From Paenibacillus polymyxa (GTDB lineage Bacteria > Bacillota > Bacilli > Paenibacillales > Paenibacillaceae): 64,000 bases of DNA. A model generated the notes under the pieces. It was given only the letters and a program-made list of their open reading frames with translations. It did no database searches and was not told where the DNA came from. The stretch covers positions 1 to 64,000 of the forward strand of contig NZ_JAGGNR010000008.1 of NCBI RefSeq assembly GCF_018614975.1, in the 5' to 3' direction. Shown here in pieces: positions 25,733-34,205 of the stretch. The position numbers were made by a program, and so were the translations under genes. The first letter of the stretch is position 1, and every line of letters begins with the position of its first letter.

Positions 25733-26623
25733 CTATTCTCCCAGAAAGATTACTTCCGTTTCCAATTCAACATGGAACGTATCATACACTTTCTTCTGAA
25801 TAAATTGGATCAGATCCATATAATCCTGGGCAGTAGCATGATCCACATTTACGATAAAACCTGCATGCTTCATGGAGATTTCAGCACCTCCGATGCGAGT
25901 GCCCTGCAAGTTACAGTCCTGAATCAGTTTACCGGCAAAATGTCCCTCGGGTCGTTTAAATACACTTCCACAAGAGGGGAATTCAAGCGGCTGCTTGGAT
26001 TCTCTCAGGAACGTTAATTCCTTCATTTTGCTTGCTATATCTTTCTTGTTTCCTTTTTTGAGCCCGAATTCGGCCTCCAGTATGATATAGTGATCCATCT
26101 TAAAGAGACTATTTCGATAACCAAACTTCATCTCTTCTCGCGGGATCTCCAACACTGCGCCGTCTTTGGTGATTACAGTCGCACGTTCAACAACATCGGC
26201 GATCTGACCGCCATAAGCACCCGCATTCATGTAAAGTGCGCCCCCCGTGCTGCCGGGAATGCCGCAAGCAAACTCCAAACCGGTCAAGCTATGCTCCAAA
26301 GCAAGTCTCGATACATCAATGATATCAACGCCGCTTTGCGCAATCATGCTGTCCCCACTCACTTTAATTTGATCGAAGTGGCTAAGAGAAATCGTTACTC
26401 CCCGGATGCCCCCGTCTTTAATAATGACGTTTGAGCCTTTTCCAATGACCGTCAGAGGTAACTGATGTAAGTTGGCAATTTCCACGATTTTAGTGATTTC
26501 GTCTATCGTTGTTGGATGGATGAGAATATCTGCGTTACCACCTATTTTAATAAACGTGTGATTTTTTAGCGGTTCATTGAATTTCACTTTTTCCAAAGGT
26601 ATCTGATGCTCAAAAATATTCAT
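25733..26623 (-). CDS. murB: UDP-N-acetylenolpyruvoylglucosamine reductase MurB
   Basis: A 296-residue FAD enzyme that reduces UDP-GlcNAc-enolpyruvate to UDP-MurNAc in peptidoglycan synthesis. Typical motifs are NHTFIKIGGNADILIHP, GKGSNVIIKDGGIRG, GLEFACGIPGSTGGALYMNAGAYGG, YRNSLF and the catalytic-serine region FPSCGSVFKRPEGHFAGKLI. This is the shorter type II MurB. It stands alone, away from a division/cell-wall cluster, and many Paenibacillus and Bacillus genomes carry a second murB, so this may be an extra copy. Confidence 0.92.
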   Translation of the reverse strand: MNIFEHQIPLEKVKFNEPLKNHTFIKIGGNADILIHPTTIDEITKIVEIANLHQLPLTVIGKGSNVIIKDGGIRGVTISLSHFDQIKVSGDSMIAQSGVDIIDVSRLALEHSLTGLEFACGIPGSTGGALYMNAGAYGGQIADVVERATVITKDGAVLEIPREEMKFGYRNSLFKMDHYIILEAEFGLKKGNKKDIASKMKELTFLRESKQPLEFPSCGSVFKRPEGHFAGKLIQDCNLQGTRIGGAEISMKHAGFIVNVDHATAQDYMDLIQFIQKKVYDTFHVELETEVIFLGE

Positions 26624-26755
26624 GATTTTCTCTCCCTGAATTCATAAAGAAATGATTGCATCATCGCGAAAATGAGATGCTCCTTCTTTATTATATGCTA
26701 AATAGGAGATTTTGTTTGAAATTATGTTGTTTTCATTATAATTGATCGCATTCTC

Positions 26756-26822
26756 TTAGATTTTGAACTTTTCAGTGAGTTCCTGCATGGAAGCAGGCTG
26801 TTGCTCTGTTGCCGCAACTACA
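26756..26822 (-). pseudogene. C-terminal relic of a methyl-accepting chemotaxis protein
   Basis: Minus-strand reading gives VVAATEQQPASMQELTEKFK-I and a stop. AATEQQxASMEEL followed by a short KFKI tail is the normal end of chemoreceptors, where about 25 residues usually separate the two pieces. So the gene has been deleted internally and its front lost. Confidence 0.45.
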
Positions 26823-26825
26823 TGA

Positions 26826-27806
26826 CTATGAGAGTTCTATGTCTGTTTGAGTCAGCTTGGCCGATAGCTCCCATAAACGAATAGCCTGCTCGGGGTCGAT
26901 AGCATACTTCTTGACCCCATAGAAACCTCCATCTTCGGGAGCCAATTCACTGATGTCACAATCCTCGCAGTAGACACCGCCTTTTCCCTCCAGCTGAGGT
27001 GAAGTTGCTGTCCAGACTTGCGTCGCTGCCCCCTGCTCAGGTGTTTTGAACGCAGGGTTGGCCACTTGTCCAGATTCATCAATCCAGCCCAGAGCAATCA
27101 TTTCATCTTTGGGCATATGACGCTGTAGTGGTGTCATAATTCCGCCTGGATGAACGGAGAAAGCCCGTACTCCGTGCTCTGCACCTCGACGGTCCAGCTC
27201 AACGCTGAATAAAATCGTTGCTGTTTTGGACTGTCCATAGGCAGGGAATTTCTCATAGCCATGTTCAAATTGGATGTCATCCCATCGAATTGGTGAGAAA
27301 TGATGTCCCGCTGATGCCAAGGAAACAACACGGGCTCCCCCCTGACTAGTGAGTGCTGGCCATAACAGATTAGTCAGGGCAAAGTGGCCCAGATGATTTG
27401 TTGCAAATTGAGCTTCCCAGCCAGGACCAACCCGTGTCTCAGGACAAGCCATGATGCCCGCATTAAGAATCAACATGTCAATGTTCCGATCACTCGCCAG
27501 AAACCGCTCGGCAAAAGCACGAACGCTGGATAAATCAGCGAGGTCCAATGCATCTATTTCAACACCTTCCAGACCAGAAAGTGCTTCCTTCGCAACCGCT
27601 GGACGACGCGCAGTCACCACTACACGGGCTCCCGCATTAACAAGCGCACGTGTCGTCTCCAACCCGAGGCCGGAATATCCACCCGTTACAATAGCAAGCT
27701 GTCCTGACAAGTCCAGATCTCTCAATACATCCTCCGCTGTACTGTTATGGTTGAAGCCAGAGTCCATTTTATGTTGTAAAGTTCTAGTATAATTTTCCTG
27801 TGTCAT
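26826..27806 (-). CDS. SDR-family oxidoreductase (retinol dehydrogenase-like)
   Basis: A 326-residue classical short-chain dehydrogenase with an N-terminal extension. The nucleotide loop TGGYSGLGLETTRAL is near residue 43, NAG in LILNAGIMACPE, and the catalytic YGQSKTATILFSVEL carries Tyr and Lys. FSVHPGGIMTPLQRHM and a C-terminal CEDCDI loop follow. Plant-type protochlorophyllide/retinol dehydrogenases look similar; the substrate is unknown. The ATG at 27806 has AAGGAG nine bases upstream. It is driven by a MerR-type promoter (27841-27871), so the gene probably responds to a chemical stress. Confidence 0.8.
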   Translation of the reverse strand: MTQENYTRTLQHKMDSGFNHNSTAEDVLRDLDLSGQLAIVTGGYSGLGLETTRALVNAGARVVVTARRPAVAKEALSGLEGVEIDALDLADLSSVRAFAERFLASDRNIDMLILNAGIMACPETRVGPGWEAQFATNHLGHFALTNLLWPALTSQGGARVVSLASAGHHFSPIRWDDIQFEHGYEKFPAYGQSKTATILFSVELDRRGAEHGVRAFSVHPGGIMTPLQRHMPKDEMIALGWIDESGQVANPAFKTPEQGAATQVWTATSPQLEGKGGVYCEDCDISELAPEDGGFYGVKKYAIDPEQAIRLWELSAKLTQTDIELS

Positions 27807-27840
27807 TCTGTTCATCTCCTTGGCAATATTTCTTCTTCAA

Positions 27841-27871
27841 AGTCTACACCCTAGAGCGTACTCTAAGTCAA
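27841..27871 (-). promoter_or_regulatory. MerR-type promoter without an adjacent MerR gene
   Basis: On the minus strand TTGACT (27866-27871) and TAGACT (27841-27846) are 19 nt apart. The spacer holds the perfect inverted repeat TAGAGTACGCTCTA. This has the same architecture as the adhA promoter 26 kb away, but no MerR gene is adjacent. Confidence 0.7.
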
Positions 27872-27921
27872 ATGGAAGTGAATACATCACCTCGCAACTT
27901 CTCCGTGCAATCTGCAAAAGT

Positions 27922-27947
27922 AAAAAAAGCCGCCATAAGACGACTTC
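27922..27947 (-). terminator. terminator of the serine hydrolase gene, recurrent type
   Basis: A7 tract, then AGCCGCC and GACGACTT around an ATAA loop. On the minus strand this is a hairpin with U-G wobbles followed by T7. Confidence 0.7.
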
Positions 27948-28009
27948 CTGAATACTACATTATTTATGTGACAAGTTACGAATGCGACTTTGTATAAGCA
28001 GTCCCTGCT

Positions 28010-30061
28010 TTACTTTAATTCAATCTGGAATACATCACCGGCATTCCCACCAAAAACGATAAAACCACTTTTCGGGAGCTTCGTTGATTCCTGATTGGTT
28101 GCTACAGAGAAGTCAACCATTTCCCCTTTATCATTATACACTGCATAACCTCCGGTCTTCGGATAATCCACCGTGATGGATTTGTTACCCGATCGGGCAT
28201 CGATCGCATACCAACGGGCTTGACCGTTTGCCGGAATAGTCGTAATTCCTTTTTTCCCACCAAAGATTGGAGTAATCGCATCCTCGGCAATGTATTCTTG
28301 CCCATCCTGGATCAAAATCTCGGCGCCATTCTTCGTGTAAAATTGCAGATCAAACGCATCTCTTCCGTTCATCACAGGAATCTGGGCGATATTCTCTGCG
28401 TTGTTTGTATCCTTAATTTGCGTACCATTGGCGTAACCATTTTCGGCATCAACGGATAGATTCTTAATCAGCATCGATGGAAGCAAATAAAAGATCGACG
28501 TTATCTTTTCATCTAACGCGTGATATTTCGAGCCGTCACGAGCTGTCCATTTCTCTTTGGTTGCTGCGTCTAGCGCATTACGATCCAGTTTTTGATAATC
28601 ATACGTGTTCATTACCGTTTGACCTATGCCGGGTAACGTAATCATGCCCTGAACTTTAACATATACCTTGTCATTACGTTCCTTCACAAAACTGGCTTTC
28701 ACACTGCCATCCGCACTTGTAAAATGTTCGTCGCCTGTGTACACATAGTTCTGCTCAGGAATAACTCCTCCCAGCATGGCAGGCAGTTGCATCTCACCAT
28801 CCTTGATCTTTATGTCCAATGTCTCTCCTACCGTACCATATAGACCGGAGTACGCGCTTAATTCTGTTGGCATCTTCAGTTTGTCGGGTGACGAGAAGGT
28901 CTGATCGGGTTTAACCTTGTCAATGATACCTTGATCGGCCAGAACTTCCAGTAGCACTTTGCTGGCAAACATCTGATTGTAGACAGAAGATCCGCCAGAT
29001 GATAGGACCGCCATTGAAATATCATGTTCGGGTATCGTGATTAACACGGCATGGTACAACATGGTATCTCCGCCTTTGGCAAGCGCGGTAATCCCATAAT
29101 CGCTGAAAGGTGCAAGGTCAACCGAATCCCACCCCAAGCCATAATTGATCGTATTTTGTTCATCCGATACCCATATGCCCTTACGATATTCATGAGATTG
29201 CATGGCCTTCACTGCAGATTCGGATAGAATATCCGGTCTGTTCCCCATTAAAACCTCTCCGAAGTGGCTCAATTCCTCTGCGGTAGAGTACACTCCGCCT
29301 GTACCGATAATGTTTGCATTTTCGGTAGGCATCTTCATCTCAAGTGTAGGCCAATAGGTTTCGGATAACTGCGCTCTGTCAAAGGAATCCAAGGGTGTCT
29401 TCGTTGATTCCAACTTCAACGGCTCGCTGATGAACTTGGCGATATATTCGCTGTAGCTTAACCCACTCACCCGTTCAACCAGGATTTCAAGCAATTGAAA
29501 ACCGTCATTGGTGTAGACGGAGTATGCGCCAGGTTTGGATTTCAGTTTTTCGACCTGAAGTTTAAGCAATAACTCATCATGATTGCGGGTGTCATTATCG
29601 TCAAACAACATGCTGTTTCCATAATGTGTACCGTAAAGACCGGATGAATGATTCATCAACATGCGCGGTGTGATTTGAGTATAGCGCGCATCTGCCATCT
29701 TAAAGTCCTTGATATACGAAGTAAGCGGCTCATCCAGATCTATTTTACCGGAATCGACCAGCTTCATGGCGGCTGCCGTAACAACCATTTTGCTAACTGA
29801 ACCTATGCCATACATGCTATCCTTGTCTACTGGCTTCTGTGATGCCTTATCGTGCAGCCCAACACTATCTGATAAAATGTATTCCCCTTCATCCATGATC
29901 GCATATTGCACACTGGTGATACCGTAGTTTTGCACCATCTCCTTGGCGATCTGCTCCGCCCGTGCCTCAATCGTACCGTTGTTACTCGCCTCTGCTCTGA
30001 CTTCTGCCAGCGGTGTAATTACAAGCACCGCTGTACATAAAAGACTAATTAATTTCTTCAT
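28010..30061 (-). CDS. secreted beta-lactamase-family serine hydrolase
   Basis: A 683-residue secreted protein. A signal peptide (KKLISLLCTAVLVITPLAEVRA) is followed by a class C beta-lactamase/DD-peptidase-like domain (PF00144). The nucleophile is SVSK in GIGSVSKMVVTAAAMKL, the second motif YTN lies in YSVYTNDGFQ, and a KGGDTMLYHAV stretch replaces the third. A C-terminal all-beta region of about 270 residues resembles those of other large esterase/D-aminopeptidase relatives. Probably an extracellular esterase or peptidase acting at the wall; the substrate is unknown. The ATG at 30061 follows GGGAGG. The AgrC/AgrA-like genes lie just upstream on the same strand, separated by a strong terminator. 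Confidence 0.8.
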   Translation of the reverse strand: MKKLISLLCTAVLVITPLAEVRAEASNNGTIEARAEQIAKEMVQNYGITSVQYAIMDEGEYILSDSVGLHDKASQKPVDKDSMYGIGSVSKMVVTAAAMKLVDSGKIDLDEPLTSYIKDFKMADARYTQITPRMLMNHSSGLYGTHYGNSMLFDDNDTRNHDELLLKLQVEKLKSKPGAYSVYTNDGFQLLEILVERVSGLSYSEYIAKFISEPLKLESTKTPLDSFDRAQLSETYWPTLEMKMPTENANIIGTGGVYSTAEELSHFGEVLMGNRPDILSESAVKAMQSHEYRKGIWVSDEQNTINYGLGWDSVDLAPFSDYGITALAKGGDTMLYHAVLITIPEHDISMAVLSSGGSSVYNQMFASKVLLEVLADQGIIDKVKPDQTFSSPDKLKMPTELSAYSGLYGTVGETLDIKIKDGEMQLPAMLGGVIPEQNYVYTGDEHFTSADGSVKASFVKERNDKVYVKVQGMITLPGIGQTVMNTYDYQKLDRNALDAATKEKWTARDGSKYHALDEKITSIFYLLPSMLIKNLSVDAENGYANGTQIKDTNNAENIAQIPVMNGRDAFDLQFYTKNGAEILIQDGQEYIAEDAITPIFGGKKGITTIPANGQARWYAIDARSGNKSITVDYPKTGGYAVYNDKGEMVDFSVATNQESTKLPKSGFIVFGGNAGDVFQIELK

Positions 30062-30145
30062 CTCATGTCCTCCCTCAAATGTTCTTATGAATGAATTCAT
30101 CATATCCCGTAAGAGGCAGATCAAACGCGAATGGGCCCTGAATGG

Positions 30146-30182
30146 AAAAAAACAATCCCTGAACGGCAGGTTCAGGGATTGT
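30146..30182 (-). terminator. terminator overlapping the histidine kinase stop codon
   Basis: ACAATCCCTGAAC (30152-30164) pairs perfectly with GTTCAGGGATTGT (30170-30182). On the minus strand the hairpin is followed by T7. The kinase stop codon TGA lies inside the upstream arm. Confidence 0.9.
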
Positions 30183-31470
30183 CGGTGTGGAACGGAAGCA
30201 CGACCATGTTGTTAAACTTCCGATGCTGATGCTCAATACTCATATGGCCACCATATTTCTCGCAAATTCTCGATATATTGGTTAGACCGATCCCATGGTA
30301 CTCCGGATTGGGCTTCTCACTTTTCAAGTCAACGATCGGTTGCTCAACATGATTCATAATCTGGATGACGAGAGCAGATGCCGTGGAATGAATGGCAATG
30401 AGGATATATCGATCCTCCGCCTGTCTGACCTTCTTGGAGGCTTCAATTGCGTTATCAAGCATGTTACCAAGCACCACACACAGATCATATCGATCGATCT
30501 GGATATGTTGGGAGTGAAGCTGGATTTTGGTGTCGATTTTGATCCCGTTTGCCTGCCCCATAGCCAAAGTATTCGTAACGAGTGCATCAATGACCAGATT
30601 GCCGGAGTTCACCCGCTGATACGCACCTTCAATAGTATTTAATGTAGACTTGATATGGTCACCTGCCGCCGCCAGTTCGTTACGTTGAATACATTCATCA
30701 ATATACAGAAATTGCTGATTGATATCATGGATGATGCTTTTAATGTTTTTGAAACTGTGCACGGTCTTCTCATAGTTGGCATCCTGGTAATCCATCTGAC
30801 GTTGCAAATCGGCATTTTCATGCGCGAGCTGTACCTTTTCCACCATATTATCGAATACATAAACAATGAACACATTGAGAAAAAGAGAACCCAGTACAGA
30901 AAAGACGTAAAATATGTTTTTCTCACTATAGAGGGAGGCCACATTGATCTGATAGATCGTAATGATCGGTACGATGAGAAACAGCAAATAATAACGATAG
31001 TGAACGGCAAAACTTCTACGTTTGGCGACTAGACGGACAACTTGAATTACAATGAACATGATGCTGCAACCAAGCAGCATCACCTTGGAGAGAATCCAGT
31101 GGTTTTCTCCGTTGAACTGTTCCCATGAGATGAAATCTGTGGATTCCAAAACTCCGAGAATATATACAGCTATAGTATTCGCCATAGTAATCAGGACTGC
31201 ATACAGGATGGTAAAAACAAGCTTGATTTTGAACTCCACTTCATAGGACTGTGCCAGACTGAAGATTAATAGCAGAGCAACAGCAGTCGAAACAAGATCA
31301 GAGAAGGAAGATGCCAAATAAAAATAACCCAGCATAGCAAATACTACGAAATAGAGCGCTCTCTGTGGCTTCCGCTTGGACTTGCCCAGCACAGAATCAA
31401 AATAAAAATTCGCCTGAAATGCCATAAGTAAGGTCACAAAGATGATGGAAAATATTATATAGGCATCCAT
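30172..31470 (-). CDS. GHKL sensor histidine kinase, AgrC/CitA-like
   Basis: A 432-residue protein with six or seven N-terminal membrane helices (about residues 1-200), a coiled coil, a dimerisation/phosphoacceptor region (KTVHSFKNIKSIIHDINQQF) and a GHKL ATPase with the N box VVLGNMLDNAIEASKK and G box YHGIGLTNISRICEKYGG. This architecture belongs to kinases that sense extracellular peptides or small ligands and phosphorylate LytTR regulators. The start is one base after the regulator stop. No AgrD-like peptide gene or AgrB is visible nearby, so the signal is unknown. Confidence 0.85.
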   Translation of the reverse strand: MDAYIIFSIIFVTLLMAFQANFYFDSVLGKSKRKPQRALYFVVFAMLGYFYLASSFSDLVSTAVALLLIFSLAQSYEVEFKIKLVFTILYAVLITMANTIAVYILGVLESTDFISWEQFNGENHWILSKVMLLGCSIMFIVIQVVRLVAKRRSFAVHYRYYLLFLIVPIITIYQINVASLYSEKNIFYVFSVLGSLFLNVFIVYVFDNMVEKVQLAHENADLQRQMDYQDANYEKTVHSFKNIKSIIHDINQQFLYIDECIQRNELAAAGDHIKSTLNTIEGAYQRVNSGNLVIDALVTNTLAMGQANGIKIDTKIQLHSQHIQIDRYDLCVVLGNMLDNAIEASKKVRQAEDRYILIAIHSTASALVIQIMNHVEQPIVDLKSEKPNPEYHGIGLTNISRICEKYGGHMSIEHQHRKFNNMVVLPFHTDNP

Positions 31471-31471
31471 A

Positions 31472-32212
31472 TCATTGAATCCTCATGATCATGTATTTGG
31501 TGTACGCATCCTTGACTTCTTTAACCTTGGATCGGCCTATGGGCATTTCCGCTCCATTTAACATGACAACTTGGGTACCGGAGAACTTCTGAACATGCAT
31601 CAGGTTGATGATAATGGAGCGATGAATCTGCAAGAAACCATGGTCTTTCAAACCGGTAGCGTAGCTGGATAAAATGCCTTTGGTCTCATGTACATTTTCC
31701 TGTGTCACAAAATTTAACTTGTTCTTGATCGTTAAACTTTTGACGACCTCAATCCAGAGAATATCATCATATTTCAGCAGCAGTTCATCATAGTCTGATT
31801 TGATTAGTACATACTTTTTGTCCAATGCCTGAAAATATTGACACAGCTTAATCATCTTTTCCTCGAAAACTTGCGGCTGGATTGGCTTGATCAGATATTG
31901 AAAGGTGATGACATCAAAGCTCTCCACCATATATTCCGGGTAACTGGTCAGAAACATAATCTGTACATCCAGAAACTTCATGTTCCTGATCTCTTTGGCG
32001 GTCTGAATCCCGTTCATTCCGCCCATCTCCACATCCAAGATGAGAATATTGAATGTATCCCCAACCTCTCTGTAGTGTGAGAGCAGTTGTTCACCAGATG
32101 TGAATAGGCTAATTTGAAAATCAAAATTGGTTTTTAGAGATAAGGAGACCAGCATGGATTTCACACGTTCTCGTTGCTGCTCCTCATCATCACAGATTGC
32201 AATATTGAACAT
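31472..32212 (-). CDS. LytTR-family response regulator, AgrA-like
   Basis: A 246-residue regulator: receiver domain FNIAICDDEEQQRERV, phosphoacceptor Asp in NILILDVEMGGMNG, LTSYPEYMVESFD and the IKPI lysine, then a LytTR DNA-binding domain (ILWIEVVKSLTIKNK ... GFLQIHRSIIINLMHVQKF). It is the first gene of the pair with the GHKL kinase. The start is either ATG 32212 (MFNIAICDDE, the usual family start) or ATG 32224; neither has a strong ribosome binding site. Targets may include the downstream serine hydrolase. Confidence 0.85.
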   Translation of the reverse strand: MFNIAICDDEEQQRERVKSMLVSLSLKTNFDFQISLFTSGEQLLSHYREVGDTFNILILDVEMGGMNGIQTAKEIRNMKFLDVQIMFLTSYPEYMVESFDVITFQYLIKPIQPQVFEEKMIKLCQYFQALDKKYVLIKSDYDELLLKYDDILWIEVVKSLTIKNKLNFVTQENVHETKGILSSYATGLKDHGFLQIHRSIIINLMHVQKFSGTQVVMLNGAEMPIGRSKVKEVKDAYTKYMIMRIQ

Positions 32213-32338
32213 GGGGGGGAACATCCGCCTTTCATCGACATCGACTCTGAATTTCACTCTCGAATATACTATTTTAGCATAGGTTTCGGAGTCGAATTGG
32301 GATGAAATGCATTATTCTCACCCTAAAATGCAGATCAA

Positions 32339-32366
32339 CAAAAAAAAGTCGCACATTGGCGACTCT
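32339..32366 (-). terminator. terminator of the ATP-grasp gene
   Basis: A-tract, then AGTCGC and GCGACT around a six-base loop, on the minus strand followed by T7-8. It resembles the recurrent terminator family but has a perfect AGTCGC/GCGACT stem. Confidence 0.75.
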
Positions 32367-32417
32367 TGAGCTTGAAACCTTCTCCTGCCATTCCTATGAA
32401 AAGTCCGGTCTGTTATT

Positions 32418-33173
32418 CTATTTTTTGGGCATAACATGGCGGTAATATCGTATTACCTTGCGATACATCGTCTTGTCCTTTAATTGATTGAATATATATG
32501 GGTCAGGTTTGACATTTACCTCAATAATCCAGGGTTTCAGACTGTGGTCAAGGCCGATATCTACACCGATTTGCTTTAGATACGGGTACTTTTTCTTCAT
32601 ATGACGCGCTATGCGCAGGCTAAGCTCATTCATCTCCTGAACCAGTTCATTCCTGCGTTTGGTGGATGCATGTGATTGTAGCAGCTTGTGAATATCCATC
32701 GGTGTACCACCACTATGATAATTGGTTACGATTTTCTTTGGATGACCCAATCGGCCGATGATTCCGGTAGCTTCCCACTGTTTGGCCGGGCTTAGCTGTA
32801 TCATGACTCGGATGTCAAAACGTCTGTTATTGTGCTTAAGCAGATGGATTCCTCTCTGAATCAGATAACTTCTTTTATCCACCAGACGAGTCAGACTGCT
32901 ATAAAACGATTCAAAGCTGTCAAACGTCAGGCGTTTTTGCTCGATCTGATAGACAAAATGTTGATGACTTTCCATCTCGGCCTTAATAACACCCATCCCG
33001 AAAGTACCTCTCTCGGGTTTGACATAGACCATTCCATATTTGCTGATCATGGATTTCAGATTCGTTTTATTATATTTCTGTGTGTCGGGGATAAACGGTT
33101 TAATTAATTCATTATTAATGATCAATTTTGTTTTTAACCACTTGCTTCTTAACGGCTGCAATTTATCAACTCC
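32418..33173 (-). CDS. YheC/YheD family ATP-grasp protein
   Basis: A 251-residue ATP-grasp protein of the YheC/YheD family, which in Bacillus is associated with the spore coat. Visible elements are the glycine-rich VYVKPERGTFGMGVIKAE nucleotide loop, the RRFDIRVMIQL strand, GIIGRLGHPKKIVTNYHSGG and the metal-binding end IGVDIGLDHSLKPWIIEVNVKPDP. GGGAGA precedes the ATG at 33173. It is shorter than YheC/D proteins because the N-terminal domain is missing, a known variant. It is divergent from the glycosyltransferase/manC pair, suggesting a role in spore-surface or envelope polymer chemistry; the reaction is unknown. Confidence 0.8.
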   Translation of the reverse strand, partial: GVDKLQPLRSKWLKTKLIINNELIKPFIPDTQKYNKTNLKSMISKYGMVYVKPERGTFGMGVIKAEMESHQHFVYQIEQKRLTFDSFESFYSSLTRLVDKRSYLIQRGIHLLKHNNRRFDIRVMIQLSPAKQWEATGIIGRLGHPKKIVTNYHSGGTPMDIHKLLQSHASTKRRNELVQEMNELSLRIARHMKKKYPYLKQIGVDIGLDHSLKPWIIEVNVKPDPYIFNQLKDKTMYRKVIRYYRHVMPKK

Positions 33174-33378
33174 CATGTCGTAAGCTCTCCCTTCAGCAAC
33201 CGCATTATAGCCCGCTGTTTGATCAAGACCCTGCATGCATTATATGTAATACCGATAAAGGAACCCTCAACAAAAGCCCCTATTCGTAAAAATGTATATT
33301 TGCACATGCCCTGACCAAAACACTTTTGCACACATACCATATAATGAGTCATCACGATTTTTCCAAGGAGTTGAGGAG

Positions 33379-34188
33379 ATGTCCGTCCAGCCTGGAATCC
33401 GGTTGAATAATGCGCCCAAGATTGATGTTCTTATACCAGCGATCGAGAAAGATTTGGCTACCCTTCCCCTCGTCATCGATAACATTCGCCGTTATGTAAA
33501 ACATCCCATTGGAAGTATATATATTGTTTCTCCGCTCAACACCAAAATCAGAAAACTCTGTTCCCGTAAAAACTGCATTTTTGTTAATGAGCGATCCGTC
33601 CTGCCTATAACCAAAAACGAGATACACTACCAGTCCTCCCGTTGGAATCGGTCAGGCTGGTTATATCAGCAGCTGCTCAAAATGGACGGAGATTCCATTG
33701 TGAAGGCAAAGTACTTTCTAGTCATGGATGCGGACACCGTACTGATTAAACCTCATTCATTTATTGTAGAAGGCAAAACGGTATTTTACTGCCGTGACTG
33801 GAGCCAGCCGGAATATTTCAATACCTACCGTAAGTTGTTAGGCATGAAAGCTCCGCGGCCCCGCTCTTTTGTCACCCATTATATGCTGTTCGACAAATCG
33901 AAACTCGCTGCCTTAAAACAGAAAATTGAAGCGGTTCATAAGCTGCCATGGTACACAGCGATCATCTCCAATATCAATAAGAAAAAGCAGTTTGGTTTCT
34001 CCGAGTATGAAACGTATGCCAATTATATGTATACGAAGAACCCAGGCAGCATGGTCCTTAGAAGTTCCATGAATAAAAGTCTGCATGTGAACGCTTCTTC
34101 GTTAAAAGAGCAACAAATCCGTAATCTTGCTCTTCAATACCGTTCTCTTTCCTTTCATAAACGAAAAATCTACAGTAAAGCTCCCTGA
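33379..34188 (+). CDS. DUF6492-like glycosyltransferase
   Basis: A 269-residue protein with a GT-A-like N-terminus: IDVLIPAIEKDLATLPLVIDNIRRYVKHPIGSIYIVSP. The metal-binding DxD appears in YFLVMDADTVLIKPH. Aromatic residues around WNRSGWLYQQLLKM and HYMLFDKSKL are typical of family members. The start at 33379 follows GGAG-TTG-AGGAG. It lies 17 bp before manC on the same strand, so the pair probably adds a mannose-derived sugar to a surface polymer. No signal peptide is seen. Confidence 0.7.
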   Translation: MSVQPGIRLNNAPKIDVLIPAIEKDLATLPLVIDNIRRYVKHPIGSIYIVSPLNTKIRKLCSRKNCIFVNERSVLPITKNEIHYQSSRWNRSGWLYQQLLKMDGDSIVKAKYFLVMDADTVLIKPHSFIVEGKTVFYCRDWSQPEYFNTYRKLLGMKAPRPRSFVTHYMLFDKSKLAALKQKIEAVHKLPWYTAIISNINKKKQFGFSEYETYANYMYTKNPGSMVLRSSMNKSLHVNASSLKEQQIRNLALQYRSLSFHKRKIYSKAP

Positions 34189-34205
34189 GCTTAAGGAGGA
34201 AGCCC

